DNA from: Aquabacterium sp. A7-Y
GTDB lineage: Bacteria > Pseudomonadota > Gammaproteobacteria > Burkholderiales > Burkholderiaceae_C
Direction: 5' to 3'
DNA: 64,000 bases
NCBI RefSeq assembly: GCF_026153205.1
Contig: NZ_JAPFBW010000010.1
Coordinates: forward strand, 62,001-126,000
Part shown: piece by piece, positions 28,809 to 37,544 of the stretch
How the letters are laid out: every line of letters begins with the position of its first letter
How positions within the stretch are numbered: position 1 is the first letter of the stretch
Notes under the pieces: generated by a model
What the model was told of the DNA's origin: nothing
What the model saw: only the letters and a program-made list of their open reading frames with translations
Database searches by the model: none
Translations under genes and position numbers: made by a program

Positions 28809-28880
28809 TTACGCGCTGGCCTCTCCTCCGCCGGTGCGGTGCGAGAACCAAAAGTAAAAGAAGGCGAAAGCGCGAGACAT
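28809..28880 (-). CDS. Aromatic-rich leader peptide of the aroG attenuator
   Basis: A 23-codon frame whose residues 5-12 are F-A-F-F-Y-F-W-F: five Phe, one Tyr and one Trp in eight codons, ending with TAA. It lies just upstream of the attenuator hairpin, in the classic order leader peptide, terminator, structural gene. Stalling at Phe (or Tyr/Trp) codons would leave CCGGCGG in codons 15-18 free to pair with the terminator's 5' arm. No good ribosome site precedes the ATG; an in-frame GTG at 28901 has GGAG upstream and could be the real start. The peptide is a control device, not an enzyme. Confidence 0.8.
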   Translation of the reverse strand: MSRAFAFFYFWFSHRTGGGEASA

Positions 28881-28887
28881 GGACAGT

Positions 28888-28918
28888 AATGTAGCACGCA
28901 CCGTTGAGACTCCGTCAA
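28888..28918 (-). promoter_or_regulatory. Possible aroG promoter
   Basis: TTGACG (28918-28913) and TACATT (28893-28888) on the minus strand are separated by 19 bp (18 if CTACAT is used). Transcription would then begin almost at the leader ATG, giving a leaderless leader peptide. If the peptide starts at the upstream GTG, the promoter must lie further up. Tentative. Confidence 0.35.
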
Positions 28919-28953
28919 GCCCCGCGTGGCATCCCCGCTGCACCGGGCCACGC

Positions 28954-29448
28954 TCAGATCAGGATGTCGGGTTCCGGCGGCGGCAGACGTTCGGCCGGCT
29001 CGCCGGGGCGCAGGCCCCGGGTGATGGCAGCCCACCAGCCCGGCTTGCGGCCGGGCGGATCGAGGGCCGGGTCCGGCTGGCGCAACACCTCCAGCTCGCC
29101 CAGCATGCGGGTGGCGACATCGATGAAGTCATGGCGCGACTCCTGGTCGTCACGCTCCCGCTCGGTGGCCTCGATCCAGACGTCGAGCAGCCACTGCACC
29201 TCGGTGAAGGTGACGGCGTAGTGGCGCAGGGTTTCGGGGATGACCTGCTGCCCGCCGAGCAGCACCATGCGCTCGGCCTCCAGCCGCGCCCGCATGTCCT
29301 GCTGAAGCTTGGCGCGCACCGGGCCCGAGGCCGTGCGCACCTGGCGCACGAACTTCATCAGGTCGGAGTTGATGCGCTCGGCTCGCTCGAGGACCGCCGG
29401 GTCGGGCGGCACACGGGGCGGCGAGGGCGGCGGGGTTTCGTCAGACAT
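28954..29448 (-). CDS. Conserved hypothetical protein
   Basis: A 164-residue soluble protein I cannot assign. It begins with a Pro-rich stretch (SDETPPPSPPRVPPDP), then a mostly helical, charged core (residues about 22-120, e.g. ERINSDLMKFVRQVR and RARLEAERMVLLGG), and ends Pro-rich (RLPPPEPDILI). No signal peptide or catalytic motif is evident. The ATG at 29448 begins the better conserved-looking part; an earlier start at 29514 is possible. It lies between tldD and the aroG leader on the same strand. Confidence 0.65.
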   Translation of the reverse strand: MSDETPPPSPPRVPPDPAVLERAERINSDLMKFVRQVRTASGPVRAKLQQDMRARLEAERMVLLGGQQVIPETLRHYAVTFTEVQWLLDVWIEATERERDDQESRHDFIDVATRMLGELEVLRQPDPALDPPGRKPGWWAAITRGLRPGEPAERLPPPEPDILI

Positions 29449-29567
29449 CGGCCGACCACGCGCCGTCATATCGCGTGGTCGCGTCAGCGTAGCCGGTCGT
29501 GTACGGACTCGCAAGCCGCGCCGCTGCCCGGCCGCCGCCGCCGTGAGAAAGCTCTCAGTCGCGGCGC

Positions 29568-31031
29568 TCAGGCCGTGCCGCCGACCGTCAGCGCATCGAT
29601 GCGCAGTGTCGGCTGCCCCACGCCGACCGGCACGCTCTGGCCTTCCTTGCCGCAGGTGCCGACACCGGTATCCAGCTGCAGGTCGTTGCCGATCATGCTG
29701 ACGCGGGTGAGCGCGTCGGGGCCGTTGCCGATGATGGTCGCGCCCTTGACCGGGTATTGGATGCGGCCGTTTTCCACCCAGTAGGCCTCGCTCGCGGAGA
29801 ACACGAACTTGCCGCTCGTGATGTCGACCTGGCCGCCGCCGAAGTTGGTCGCGTACAGGCCCTTCTTGATGCTGGCCACGATCTCGTCGCGGCTCTTGTC
29901 GCCGGCCAGCATGTAGGTATTGGTCATGCGCGGCATCGGCACATGGGCATAGCTTTCGCGGCGCCCGTTGCCGGTCGGCTTCACCTTCATCAGGCGCGCG
30001 TTCATCGCGTCCTGGATGTAGCCGCGCAGGATGCCATCCTCGATCAGCACGTTGCGCTGCGACGCGTTGCCCTCGTCATCGACGTTGAGCGAACCCCGCC
30101 GGTCCGGCAAGGTGCCGTCGTCGAGCACCGTCACGCCCTTGGCGGCGACACGCTGGCCGACGCGGCCGGAGAACGCGCTCGAGCCCTTGCGGTTGAAGTC
30201 GCCCTCCAGGCCGTGACCCACCGCCTCGTGCAGCAGCACGCCGGGCCACCCCGGGCCGAGCACCACGGTCATCTCGCCGGCCGGCGCGGGCCGGCTCTCG
30301 AGATTGGTCAGCGCCGCGTTGACCGCGTCGTTGACATAAGCCTCAATGACCGAATCGTGGAAGTAGCCGAGCCCGAAGCGACCGCCGCCGCCCCCCGAGC
30401 CGACCTCACGACGGCCGTTCTGCTCGGCGATCACCGTCACCGACAGACGCACCAGCGGGCGCACGTCGGCGGCCAGGGTGCCGTCGGCCCGTGCGACCAT
30501 CACGACGTCGTACTCGCCCATCAGGCCCGCCATCACCTGCACCACGCGCGGATCGCGGGCGCGAGCCAGCTTCTCGACCCGCTCCAGCAAGGCCACCTTC
30601 TGGGTGCTGTCGAGCGTGGCGATCGGATCCATCGGCCCGTACAGCGTGCGGCTGCCTGCCACCTGAGGGGCGCTGTTCACCTTGACGCGCCGGCTCTGGC
30701 CGCTGGCGGCGATGGTCCGCACGGTGCGGGCGGCATCCAGCAAGGCGTCGAGCGAAATGTCGTCCGAGTAGGCAAAGGCGGTTTTCTCGCCCGCCACGGC
30801 CCGCACGCCGACACCCTGGTCGATGCCGAAGCTGCCCGACTTCACGATGCCCTCCTCCAGGCTCCAGCCTTCGCTGCGCGTGTACTGGAAGTAGAGGTCC
30901 GCATCGTCGATGCGGTGCTCGCCGATCACGCGCAGCGCCTGCGCGAGTTTGGCCTCGTCGAGGCCAAACGGGTCCAGCAGCAGCGATTTCGCAATCGCCA
31001 GTCTTTCGAGGGTGGGTTCGCGCGAGATCAT
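29568..31031 (-). CDS. tldD: Metalloprotease TldD
   Basis: A 487-residue TldD, the zinc-dependent half of the TldD/TldE (PmbA) protease that trims peptides such as microcin B17 precursor and degrades unfolded peptides. The zinc motif HEAVGHGLEGD (HExxxH) is near residue 258. Other hallmarks are DQGVGVRAVAGEKTAFAYSDD, GSGGGGGRFGLGYF, RGYIQDAMNARLM, PRMTNTYMLAG and the closing TGVGTCGKEGQSVPVGVGQPTLRID. The partner tldE is not in this window. Confidence 0.97.
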   Translation of the reverse strand: MISREPTLERLAIAKSLLLDPFGLDEAKLAQALRVIGEHRIDDADLYFQYTRSEGWSLEEGIVKSGSFGIDQGVGVRAVAGEKTAFAYSDDISLDALLDAARTVRTIAASGQSRRVKVNSAPQVAGSRTLYGPMDPIATLDSTQKVALLERVEKLARARDPRVVQVMAGLMGEYDVVMVARADGTLAADVRPLVRLSVTVIAEQNGRREVGSGGGGGRFGLGYFHDSVIEAYVNDAVNAALTNLESRPAPAGEMTVVLGPGWPGVLLHEAVGHGLEGDFNRKGSSAFSGRVGQRVAAKGVTVLDDGTLPDRRGSLNVDDEGNASQRNVLIEDGILRGYIQDAMNARLMKVKPTGNGRRESYAHVPMPRMTNTYMLAGDKSRDEIVASIKKGLYATNFGGGQVDITSGKFVFSASEAYWVENGRIQYPVKGATIIGNGPDALTRVSMIGNDLQLDTGVGTCGKEGQSVPVGVGQPTLRIDALTVGGTA

Positions 31032-31070
31032 CGGGGCATTGTAGGCCGCCCCTCCAAGCCTGTGCGACCG

Positions 31071-31674
31071 TCAGGACAGCGGCCCTGCGGGAGAGGCCGG
31101 ATCGACCACGAGCCGGCCCCGTCCGGCGTGCCTGGCGCGGTACAGCGCCCGGTCCGCGCGGGCCACCAGTTCACCCAGGCCTGCATCGCGGGCCGTCAAT
31201 TCGGTCGCCCCCGCGCTGAAGCCGAGCGGGAAGCCGAGCGCCGGCGACACCTGCGCCGCCACCACCTCGCGCAGCCGGGGGTCCACCGCCTCGGCCGCCT
31301 GCAGCTTTGACATCGGCAGCACCACGCAAAATTCCTCCCCGCCATAACGGCCGGCCAGGTCCGAGGGCCGCAGCCCCCGCTGCAAAGCCTGGCTGAACAG
31401 CACCAGCGCACGATCCCCGCTGGAGTGGCCGCGGGTGTCGTTGATCTGCTTGAAGTGAGCAGGATGCCGGCGCCCACCGTGGCGAACTCCTCCGGCGGGA
31501 TGCCGTACGAAGCCATCAGCAGCGCCCAACCCACCGACTCCAACCGCAAGGCCGCGCTCTACGCCCGTATGCGCCCGCGCGCGCGACTCCAGCTCACACC
31601 GACATACAGCGCCAAGGTCGTGAGCGTCACGTTGGCCACATCGTGAGGAACAGCGTCTGCGGATCGAGTTTCAT
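31071..31674 (-). pseudogene. Decayed GGDEF (diguanylate cyclase) gene
   Basis: The remnant begins with ATG at 31674, overlapping the stop of the BtuF-like gene (ATGA), and reads MKLDPQTLFLTM before a frameshift near 31637. The next frame encodes a membrane-like stretch (VANVTLTTLALYVGVSWSRAR), is cut by TAG at 31559-31561, and continues RLESVGWALLMASYGIPPEEF. Around 31452 a deletion with frame change joins it to HFKQINDTRGHSSGDRAL and the GGEEF signature (GRYGGEEFCVVLP). The membrane region is far too short and the first half of the GGDEF domain is missing. Three independent lesions make a functional c-di-GMP synthase very unlikely. Confidence 0.8.
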
Positions 31675-32510
31675 GGTGGCAGGGACACATCATTCATTCT
31701 GCGATCGGCAGCCAGGCTGCGCAGGTACCGCACCCCGTCGACGGCGCGGCTGCCCCACCAGCTCAACAGCTCCCCGTCCACCATGCGGACACCGGCTCGG
31801 TGGCCGGCCGCAGCCAGCAGCGCCGCCACCCCGTCCCGGTGCGAGGCGTCGAATCGGTAGGGCTCGCTGCTCAGCAAGACCTCGTCCACCTCCGACAACC
31901 AAGCTGCCGACCAGTCGAAGGTCGGATAACGGGCAGCGCCCCGGGGCCCCCCCTCGATGGCGGGCAGGGTTTGCCAGTTCACCAGGGCCAGCAGCCGCGA
32001 GATGTAGGTATCGCGTGCCACGGTCATCCACGGCTCCCGCCACACGCAGTAAAGCACGGCTCGGCGAGGACGCGCGTCGGCCGGGCCGGTCAGCGCCAGC
32101 TGCTCCTGCAGCGCCTGCGTCAAAGCCTCGGCCCGATGGCGTACCCCGGGCAGCGCACCGAAGGTGTCGGCCAGCTGCCGGTACAGCGCGACGTTGTCCT
32201 CGGGCGAGCAGGGATGGGTGACCACCACGTGCGGCACGAACTCCTGCAGCGCCTCCACCGCGGGCCATTCGTTTTCGTCGACGTTGACGACGACATGCGT
32301 GGGCGCCAGACGGCGCAACTTGGCGAGGTTGACGCTCTTGGTGCCGCCGACCTTGGGAATGCCCGCCACCTGCTCGCGCGGGTGAATACAAAAACCGGTA
32401 CGCGCTACCAGGTGTGGGCCCAGACCGAGCGCCACCAGGAGTTCGGTGGCGGAGGGCACCAGCGATGCGATGCGCGGGCTCTGCGCAGGGCCCGTGCCGA
32501 CCTCACTCAT
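31671..32510 (-). CDS. BtuF-like cobalamin/heme-type substrate-binding protein
   Basis: A 279-residue class III periplasmic-binding fold: RIASLVPSATELLVALGLGPHLVARTGFC at the start, then GIPKVGGTKSVNLAKLRRLAPTHVVVNVDENE and PCSPEDNVALYRQLADTFGAL. The group includes BtuF and cobalamin/Fe-siderophore-binding proteins. No signal peptide is seen with the start at 32510, so it may be cytosolic, as are many lone proteobacterial members. No ABC permease or ATPase is adjacent. The start overlaps the stop region of the upstream zinc-ribbon gene; its own stop overlaps the GGDEF remnant. Confidence 0.8.
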   Translation of the reverse strand: MSEVGTGPAQSPRIASLVPSATELLVALGLGPHLVARTGFCIHPREQVAGIPKVGGTKSVNLAKLRRLAPTHVVVNVDENEWPAVEALQEFVPHVVVTHPCSPEDNVALYRQLADTFGALPGVRHRAEALTQALQEQLALTGPADARPRRAVLYCVWREPWMTVARDTYISRLLALVNWQTLPAIEGGPRGAARYPTFDWSAAWLSEVDEVLLSSEPYRFDASHRDGVAALLAAAGHRAGVRMVDGELLSWWGSRAVDGVRYLRSLAADRRMNDVSLPP

Positions 32511-33705
32511 GCGCGGGCTGGGGCGCGCCGCATACGCCGCAGAAGCGGTCGTTGCGCTGCACCACATGACCGCAGACGGCGCAGGTCGGCACCTGCAGGT
32601 CGTCCAGCAGGAGGTCGACATCCAGGGGGCGCGTCGAAGGTCGGTCGGTGGCCAGCGGTGAGCGGGCCATCGTGATCGTCGTGTCCAGGCCACTGGGCTG
32701 GGGCGGCGGAGCCAGGATGCCGCGCGGCGCAGGAACGCGCACGGGCGCCGTCGGCGTGGCGGGCTGTGCATCGGTCTGCCGGAACGCGGCCGGCTGTTCG
32801 TGCGCCAGCGCGGCGTCCACATGGGCGAGGTAGACCGCGCAGGCGCCGCGCAGATAGACCAGGCTCGGCAGCACGAGGCTGACGGCGAACACCACACCCC
32901 CGCCGATCAGCGCCGCGACGGCGTAGGGGCTGCTGACCGGCACACCGGCGCTCGTCAGGCTGCGCAGGCCGACGCCGAACAGGCCCGCCATCATTTGGCC
33001 GAGCGCCACGTCGGCGCCCAGCACCGCCGCCGCCAGGCGGGCCACCGCATGCCCGCCGGTCTGCACCACGAACATCACCATCGCGCCCACCAGCCAGGCC
33101 AGCACGCTGACGATCAGCATCATCACCACCACCCCCAGCAGGCGCTCGCGGCCGATGACGAACAGCCGGCTGGCACATTGCATGGTGCTGGCGCCGTCCC
33201 AGACGGCGGGCGCTGCCAGCGGCATGATGACGGTCGGCAGGGCCAGCAGCGCCAGCCCGCAGGCCACCACGGCGAGCGGCAGGACCAGCGTGAAGACCAG
33301 CGGCCCGAACACGGGCGTCTTGCACACCAGCAGCACCAACGCCACCAACAAACCGCCCACCGCATACGCTAGCGCCGTCAATGCCAGCACGCCTAGCAAC
33401 CGGTGCGCCGTGCGCAGTGCGACTTTCAGGGCCTCCCCGACGGCGCGCCGCGGGCGGCCCTTGGCATCGTCCATCACGACGATGCCGGCCGCATTGCCGC
33501 CATAGAACGCCGCGCCGAGCGCCAGCAGCCCGTAGATGAGCGCCGCGAAGTCCTGCCCGCGGGCTGCCGCCTGCTGGGTCATAGCGAGCAGCAGGCCCGA
33601 GATTGAGAAGGTGCCGAGCAGCAAGCCCAGCGCAGGACCGTTGCGGACGGCATCCAGGCAACTCAACAACGCGTCTGCGGAACGGATCTTCTGACTGATG
33701 GACAT
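32503..33705 (-). CDS. Multi-pass membrane protein with C-terminal zinc ribbon
   Basis: A 400-residue protein. About six hydrophobic helices span residues 20-285 (e.g. ALGLLLGTFSISGLLLA, LLVALVLLVCKTPVFGPLVF). A Pro/Ala-rich linker follows (residues about 305-370), then a short zinc ribbon CAVCGH...CGVCG near the C-terminus. I do not recognise a named family. It lies downstream of another zinc-ribbon protein and overlaps the BtuF-like gene by 8 bases, so the three form an apparent operon. The combination suggests a membrane scaffold, but no function can be given. Confidence 0.7.
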   Translation of the reverse strand: MSISQKIRSADALLSCLDAVRNGPALGLLLGTFSISGLLLAMTQQAAARGQDFAALIYGLLALGAAFYGGNAAGIVVMDDAKGRPRRAVGEALKVALRTAHRLLGVLALTALAYAVGGLLVALVLLVCKTPVFGPLVFTLVLPLAVVACGLALLALPTVIMPLAAPAVWDGASTMQCASRLFVIGRERLLGVVVMMLIVSVLAWLVGAMVMFVVQTGGHAVARLAAAVLGADVALGQMMAGLFGVGLRSLTSAGVPVSSPYAVAALIGGGVVFAVSLVLPSLVYLRGACAVYLAHVDAALAHEQPAAFRQTDAQPATPTAPVRVPAPRGILAPPPQPSGLDTTITMARSPLATDRPSTRPLDVDLLLDDLQVPTCAVCGHVVQRNDRFCGVCGAPQPAHE

Positions 33706-33756
33706 GGTTTGAAGTCAAGGCCGTCCGGTCGCTCCAGCAAAGGCCGGGCCAGCAAC

Positions 33757-35031
33757 TCAACGGAACTGGTTCTGCTCCTGGCGACGACGCTCCTGCTCGA
33801 GGAACTCGACACACCGGGGATGGCGGGCGTTGACCGGCTTCTGGCACTCGCTCTTGAGGCAAATCAGTGCTGAGATGAACACCCGCCCCGCGCACACCTC
33901 CGACGGCGCGGCCGGCTCCGGTGCGGGTGCGGGCGCAGCCGGCTGGGTTGCCGTCTGACGTGACATCTCCGCGGCCTTGGCGTTGCGGGCGGATTCGGCA
34001 CGTGCCTTCGCCTCAGCTTCTGCCTTGGCTCGCGCCTTGGCGCGCGCCTCCGCCCTGGCCTTTGCCTTGGCCTCCGCCTCAGCCTTTTTCGCCGCGTCAT
34101 CCCCTCCGGACAAGGAAGCCAGCGGATCGCCGGACGCGGCCGATGCTGCGGCCGCCGGCGGCTCGGCAGGCACGCTGGGCGCCACGGGTTCCGGAGCACT
34201 CGCCACCGGCTCCGGCAGCGGGATTTCGGAAGCCGCCACCGGCGGAGGCGGCGCGGGAACCGGTTCGACCGGTGCCGGCGGTGCTGAAGCCGGTACGGGA
34301 GCCGGCGGAATGGCGGCCGTCTCCGGCGCCGCAGGCGGTTCGGGCGCCATCGGGTTCCTCACCAGCAGCCAGATGGCGGCACCGACCAGCAAAAGCGCCA
34401 GCACGAGATACAGCACGGTCGCGTGCTTCTTGCGGCTGGAAGTCCCGCCTGGGACGGTCGCCGTGGCGCCGCTCGGTTCGGCAGGAACGGAGGCAGCTGC
34501 CGTGTCGGCGCCCGCCGGCGTGACGGCCGGCGCCGTCTTCATCGGTTCCGCCGGGACGGGAGCCACGGCGGCGGACGGCGGCGCCATCGGCACCGTCGGC
34601 GGGATCAGATCCAGCGGGTCGGGAAAGGCCGGGGCAGACGAAGCCGGCGCCTGCGGCGGGGGTGCCATGGGCGGCAGCGTCGACAAAGGGTCCAAGCCAA
34701 GGTCCACGTCGGACGGCTTCGGCGTCTGCGGCAGCGGCGCCGGGGGCGTTGCCGGCGTATCGAGTCCCAGACCCAGCAGATCGTCCATGGCGTTCGCTTC
34801 GCTCGCGTCGCCCTGCATCTTGGCGCCGCAGGCACGACAAGTCAGAGACGCCGCGTCGTTCGGCGTGCCGCAGGCAGGGCAAGGCTTCAGAGGTGGCGTG
34901 GTGGCCGAAACGGGCTCGGGTGCCGGCGCAGCGGCACCCGCTGCCACTCCGGCAAGAGACGCGCCGCAGCCCCGGCAAAAGCGGGCGTTGTCACGGTTGT
35001 CCGTACCGCATTTCGGGCAAGTCAAACTCAT
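33757..35031 (-). CDS. Zinc-ribbon, single-span membrane protein with Ala/Lys-rich coiled region
   Basis: A 424-residue protein. Two zinc ribbons lie at the N-terminus (CPKCG...CRGCG at residues 4-22 and CPACG...CRACG near 51-69). A long Pro/Ala-rich stretch follows, a single membrane helix (VLYLVLALLLVGAAIWLLV, about residue 205-223), another Pro-rich part, then a charged Ala/Lys/Glu/Arg helix (AKKAEAEAKAKARAEARAKA) and a C-terminal domain with three Cys (EVCAGR, ICLKSECQ, PRCVEFL). AGGAGG supports the start. The layout recalls TonB-like linkers but lacks a TonB box; function unknown. Confidence 0.7.
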   Translation of the reverse strand: MSLTCPKCGTDNRDNARFCRGCGASLAGVAAGAAAPAPEPVSATTPPLKPCPACGTPNDAASLTCRACGAKMQGDASEANAMDDLLGLGLDTPATPPAPLPQTPKPSDVDLGLDPLSTLPPMAPPPQAPASSAPAFPDPLDLIPPTVPMAPPSAAVAPVPAEPMKTAPAVTPAGADTAAASVPAEPSGATATVPGGTSSRKKHATVLYLVLALLLVGAAIWLLVRNPMAPEPPAAPETAAIPPAPVPASAPPAPVEPVPAPPPPVAASEIPLPEPVASAPEPVAPSVPAEPPAAAASAASGDPLASLSGGDDAAKKAEAEAKAKARAEARAKARAKAEAEAKARAESARNAKAAEMSRQTATQPAAPAPAPEPAAPSEVCAGRVFISALICLKSECQKPVNARHPRCVEFLEQERRRQEQNQFR

Positions 35032-35392
35032 CTGGTCCTCCTGGAGCACCCGCACGGCCGAGCCGACAATTCGACCGCACCGGGAGGGCGCGTTTCGTCT
35101 TCGTTCTGAGGGCCGCACCGGGGCGGCAAGACGGGCGGGGCGATGATACCGAGCGGCTCTTCAATCACCAACCACGGTGAGGCGGAGGGGATTCGAGCAA
35201 AAAGGGAGATTTTGCCGCGAGAAAACGACCACTAAACCAGCGCTAAACAACACTTTTTCACACATCATGCGCACATCCCCCCCCTCCTCCCACATAATGG
35301 GTTCCCTGTTCTGGATGCGGCGCCTGGATCTGAGTGGTTCATGATGGGTAGAAGCTCCAAGTGACTGACTGTGTATTGAAAGGAGCTCTCTC
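35032..35392 (+). other. Intergenic leader of the RRM gene
   Basis: This 361-bp divergent gap holds no supported gene. Its right part (35200-35320) is AT-richer with a CATAAT element at 35293-35298 that could serve as a -10, giving a leader of roughly 90 bases before the RRM start. Cold-induced Rbp genes usually have long leaders, so regulation by RNA structure is possible but not shown. Confidence 0.35.
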
Positions 35393-35815
35393 ATGGGCAA
35401 CAAGCTTTATGTAGGCAATCTGGCCTATTCCGTGCGCGACGAAGATCTGAACGAGGCGTTTTCCCAATACGGCGCTGTGACCTCTGCCAAGGTCATGATG
35501 GACCGCGACACCGGCCGCTCCAAGGGTTTCGGCTTCGTTGAAATGGGTTCGGACGCTGAAGCTCAGTCCGCCATCAACGGCATGAACGGCCAAGCCCTGT
35601 CGGGTCGCGCCATCGTCGTCAACGAAGCCCGCCCCCGTGAAGAGCGTCCGGGCGGCTTCGGCGGCCCGCGCGGTGGCGGCGGCGGTTTCGGCGGCGGTGG
35701 CCGTCGTGAAGGCGGCTTCGGCGGTGGTGGTGGCGGTGGTGGCCGTGGCGGCTTCGGCGGCGGCGGTGGCGGCGGCCGAGGTGGCTTCGGCGGCGGTGGC
35801 CGCGGCGGCTACTGA
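35393..35815 (+). CDS. Glycine-rich RRM RNA-binding protein
   Basis: A 140-residue protein. Residues 3-80 form one RNA-recognition motif with RNP2 (LYVGNL) and RNP1 (KGFGFVEM). Residues 85-140 are a Gly/Arg/Phe-rich tail (repeats of GGFGGGG and GGRGGFGG) as in cyanobacterial Rbp and plant GRP proteins. It should bind single-stranded RNA and may act as an RNA chaperone, possibly in cold response. AAGGAG lies six bases upstream of the ATG. A strong terminator follows. Confidence 0.93.
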   Translation: MGNKLYVGNLAYSVRDEDLNEAFSQYGAVTSAKVMMDRDTGRSKGFGFVEMGSDAEAQSAINGMNGQALSGRAIVVNEARPREERPGGFGGPRGGGGGFGGGGRREGGFGGGGGGGGRGGFGGGGGGGRGGFGGGGRGGY

Positions 35816-35856
35816 GCCCTGATCCGGACAGCACTGCCTCGGTGGTGCTGCTCAAG

Positions 35857-35891
35857 AAAAAGCGACGTGGTGAAGACCCCGTCGCTTTTTT
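35857..35891. terminator. Bidirectional intrinsic terminator
   Basis: AAAAAGCGACG (35857-35867) pairs with CGTCGCTTTTT (35880-35890), an 11-bp perfect stem with a 12-base loop and a T run at 35886-35891 on the plus strand and one on the minus strand as well. It ends the RRM transcript and can also stop fumC transcription from the opposite side. Confidence 0.9.
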
Positions 35892-36006
35892 CATGCCCTG
35901 ACGCTTTCCGCTGCAGCCCTCAGACTGGCGGGTCGACGCGCTGCTTCCTGGGCCGGCGGCAGCAGCGCGATGGGCAGGGCCGAAGCCGTGCCTCTCGATG
36001 CCTGCC

Positions 36007-37407
36007 TCACCCGGGACGCGTCATCTCCAGCGGATTGATCCAGCGGTCGTAGTCTTCGGCGCTCACCTTCCCCGTCGCCAGGGCCGCCTCCCGCAACGTC
36101 AGCCCTTCGTGATGGGCCCGCTTGGCGATCTGGGCCGCCAAGTCGTAGCCGATGTGCCGGTTCAGGGCCGTCACCAGCATCAGGTTGCGCTCCAGGTTCT
36201 CGTCGATGACCGCCTCGTTGGGCGCCAGCCCCTGGGCACAGTAGGCATCGAACGCCAGGCAGGCATCGGCGATGAGGTCGATGCTTTCGAGCACGTTGTG
36301 CACCATCACCGGCTTGTAGACGTTCAGCTGGAAGTTGCCTTGGGTGCCGGCGAACGCCACGGTCGTATCGTTGCCGAAGACCTGCACGCAAACCATCGTC
36401 ATCGCCTCGCATTGGGTCGGGTTGACTTTGCCCGGCATGATGGACGAGCCCGGTTCGTTCTCGGGGATGCGCAGCTCGCCAATCCCGGCACGCGGGCCGC
36501 TCGCCAGCCAGCGCACGTCGTTGGCCAGCTTCATCAGGCCGCCTGCGAGCGTGCGCAGAGCCGCCGAGGTCTGCACCAGCGCGTCGTGCGCCGACAGGGC
36601 GAAAAACTTGTCCGGCGCCGACTGGAAAGGCCGTCCGGTCAGCTCCGACAGGCGTTCGGCGACCCGATCACCGAACAGCGGGTGGGCGTTGAGGCCGGTG
36701 CCCACCGCCGTGCCGCCGATTGCCAGCTCCTGCAGGCCGCTCAGACTGCTACGCACCGCCGCCAGGCCGAAGTCGAGCTGGGCGACCCACGCGCCGATCT
36801 CCTGCCCCAAGGTGATGGGCGTCGCGTCCTGCAGGTGGGTCCGGCCGGTCTTGACCAGATGGCGGTACTCGTGGGCCTTCGCGGCCAGGGTGTTGCGCAA
36901 GGCGCTGACGGCCGGGAAGAGCCGCAGGTGCAACTGCTCGACCGTGGCGACATACATCGCGGTGGGAAAGGTGTCGTTGGACGACTGGCCGCGGTTGACG
37001 TGATCATTCGGGTGCACCGGCTGCTTGCTGCCGAGTACCCCACCGGCCATTTCGATGGCGCGATTGGCGATGACCTCGTTGGCATTCATGTTCGACTGCG
37101 TGCCGGAGCCGGTCTGGAATACCACCAGCGGGAAGTGCTCGTCCAAGCGCCCTTCGATGACCTCGTCGGCGGCCCGAACGATCAGCTGCGCGATGTCCTC
37201 CGGCAACTCCCCGAGCTCTGCATTGGCCTGGGCCGCCGCCTTCTTCAGCAGGCCCAGGGCACGGATCACCGGGCGCTGGAATTTGAAGCGCGACACTCCG
37301 ATTGGGAAATGGTGCATGGACCGCTGGGTCTGTGCACCCCAGTAGCGGTCGGCCAGGACCTCGACGGCCCCCATGGAGTCGGTTTCGATGCGGGTGGCAA
37401 GAGACAT
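36007..37407 (-). CDS. fumC: Fumarate hydratase, class II
   Basis: A 466-residue Fe-independent fumarase of the TCA cycle. The fumarase/aspartase signature [11 protein letters not shown] is near residue 320. Other segments are [57 protein letters not shown] and VYKPVMVHN. It stands alone between the RRM gene and the lower-GC cassette. Class II enzymes are often used under oxidative or iron-poor conditions. Confidence 0.97.
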   Translation of the reverse strand: MSLATRIETDSMGAVEVLADRYWGAQTQRSMHHFPIGVSRFKFQRPVIRALGLLKKAAAQANAELGELPEDIAQLIVRAADEVIEGRLDEHFPLVVFQTGSGTQSNMNANEVIANRAIEMAGGVLGSKQPVHPNDHVNRGQSSNDTFPTAMYVATVEQLHLRLFPAVSALRNTLAAKAHEYRHLVKTGRTHLQDATPITLGQEIGAWVAQLDFGLAAVRSSLSGLQELAIGGTAVGTGLNAHPLFGDRVAERLSELTGRPFQSAPDKFFALSAHDALVQTSAALRTLAGGLMKLANDVRWLASGPRAGIGELRIPENEPGSSIMPGKVNPTQCEAMTMVCVQVFGNDTTVAFAGTQGNFQLNVYKPVMVHNVLESIDLIADACLAFDAYCAQGLAPNEAVIDENLERNLMLVTALNRHIGYDLAAQIAKRAHHEGLTLREAALATGKVSAEDYDRWINPLEMTRPG

Positions 37408-37544
37408 GGGCTAGCTCCGTGGACCAAGTACTTCCAACGTTCAGTCGCATACCGGCACAAGCCGATACCCCTGGCCTTCGATCCCAGGGAGTGGCGGCTC
37501 ACTACGATAACGCCGAATCACAACACCGACCAGGGAGGTCGACC

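Noticed and set aside
35637-35815. Short tandem GGCGG/GGTGG repeats as a repeat array
   Set aside because: They are codons for the Gly-rich tail of the RRM protein, not a separate element.
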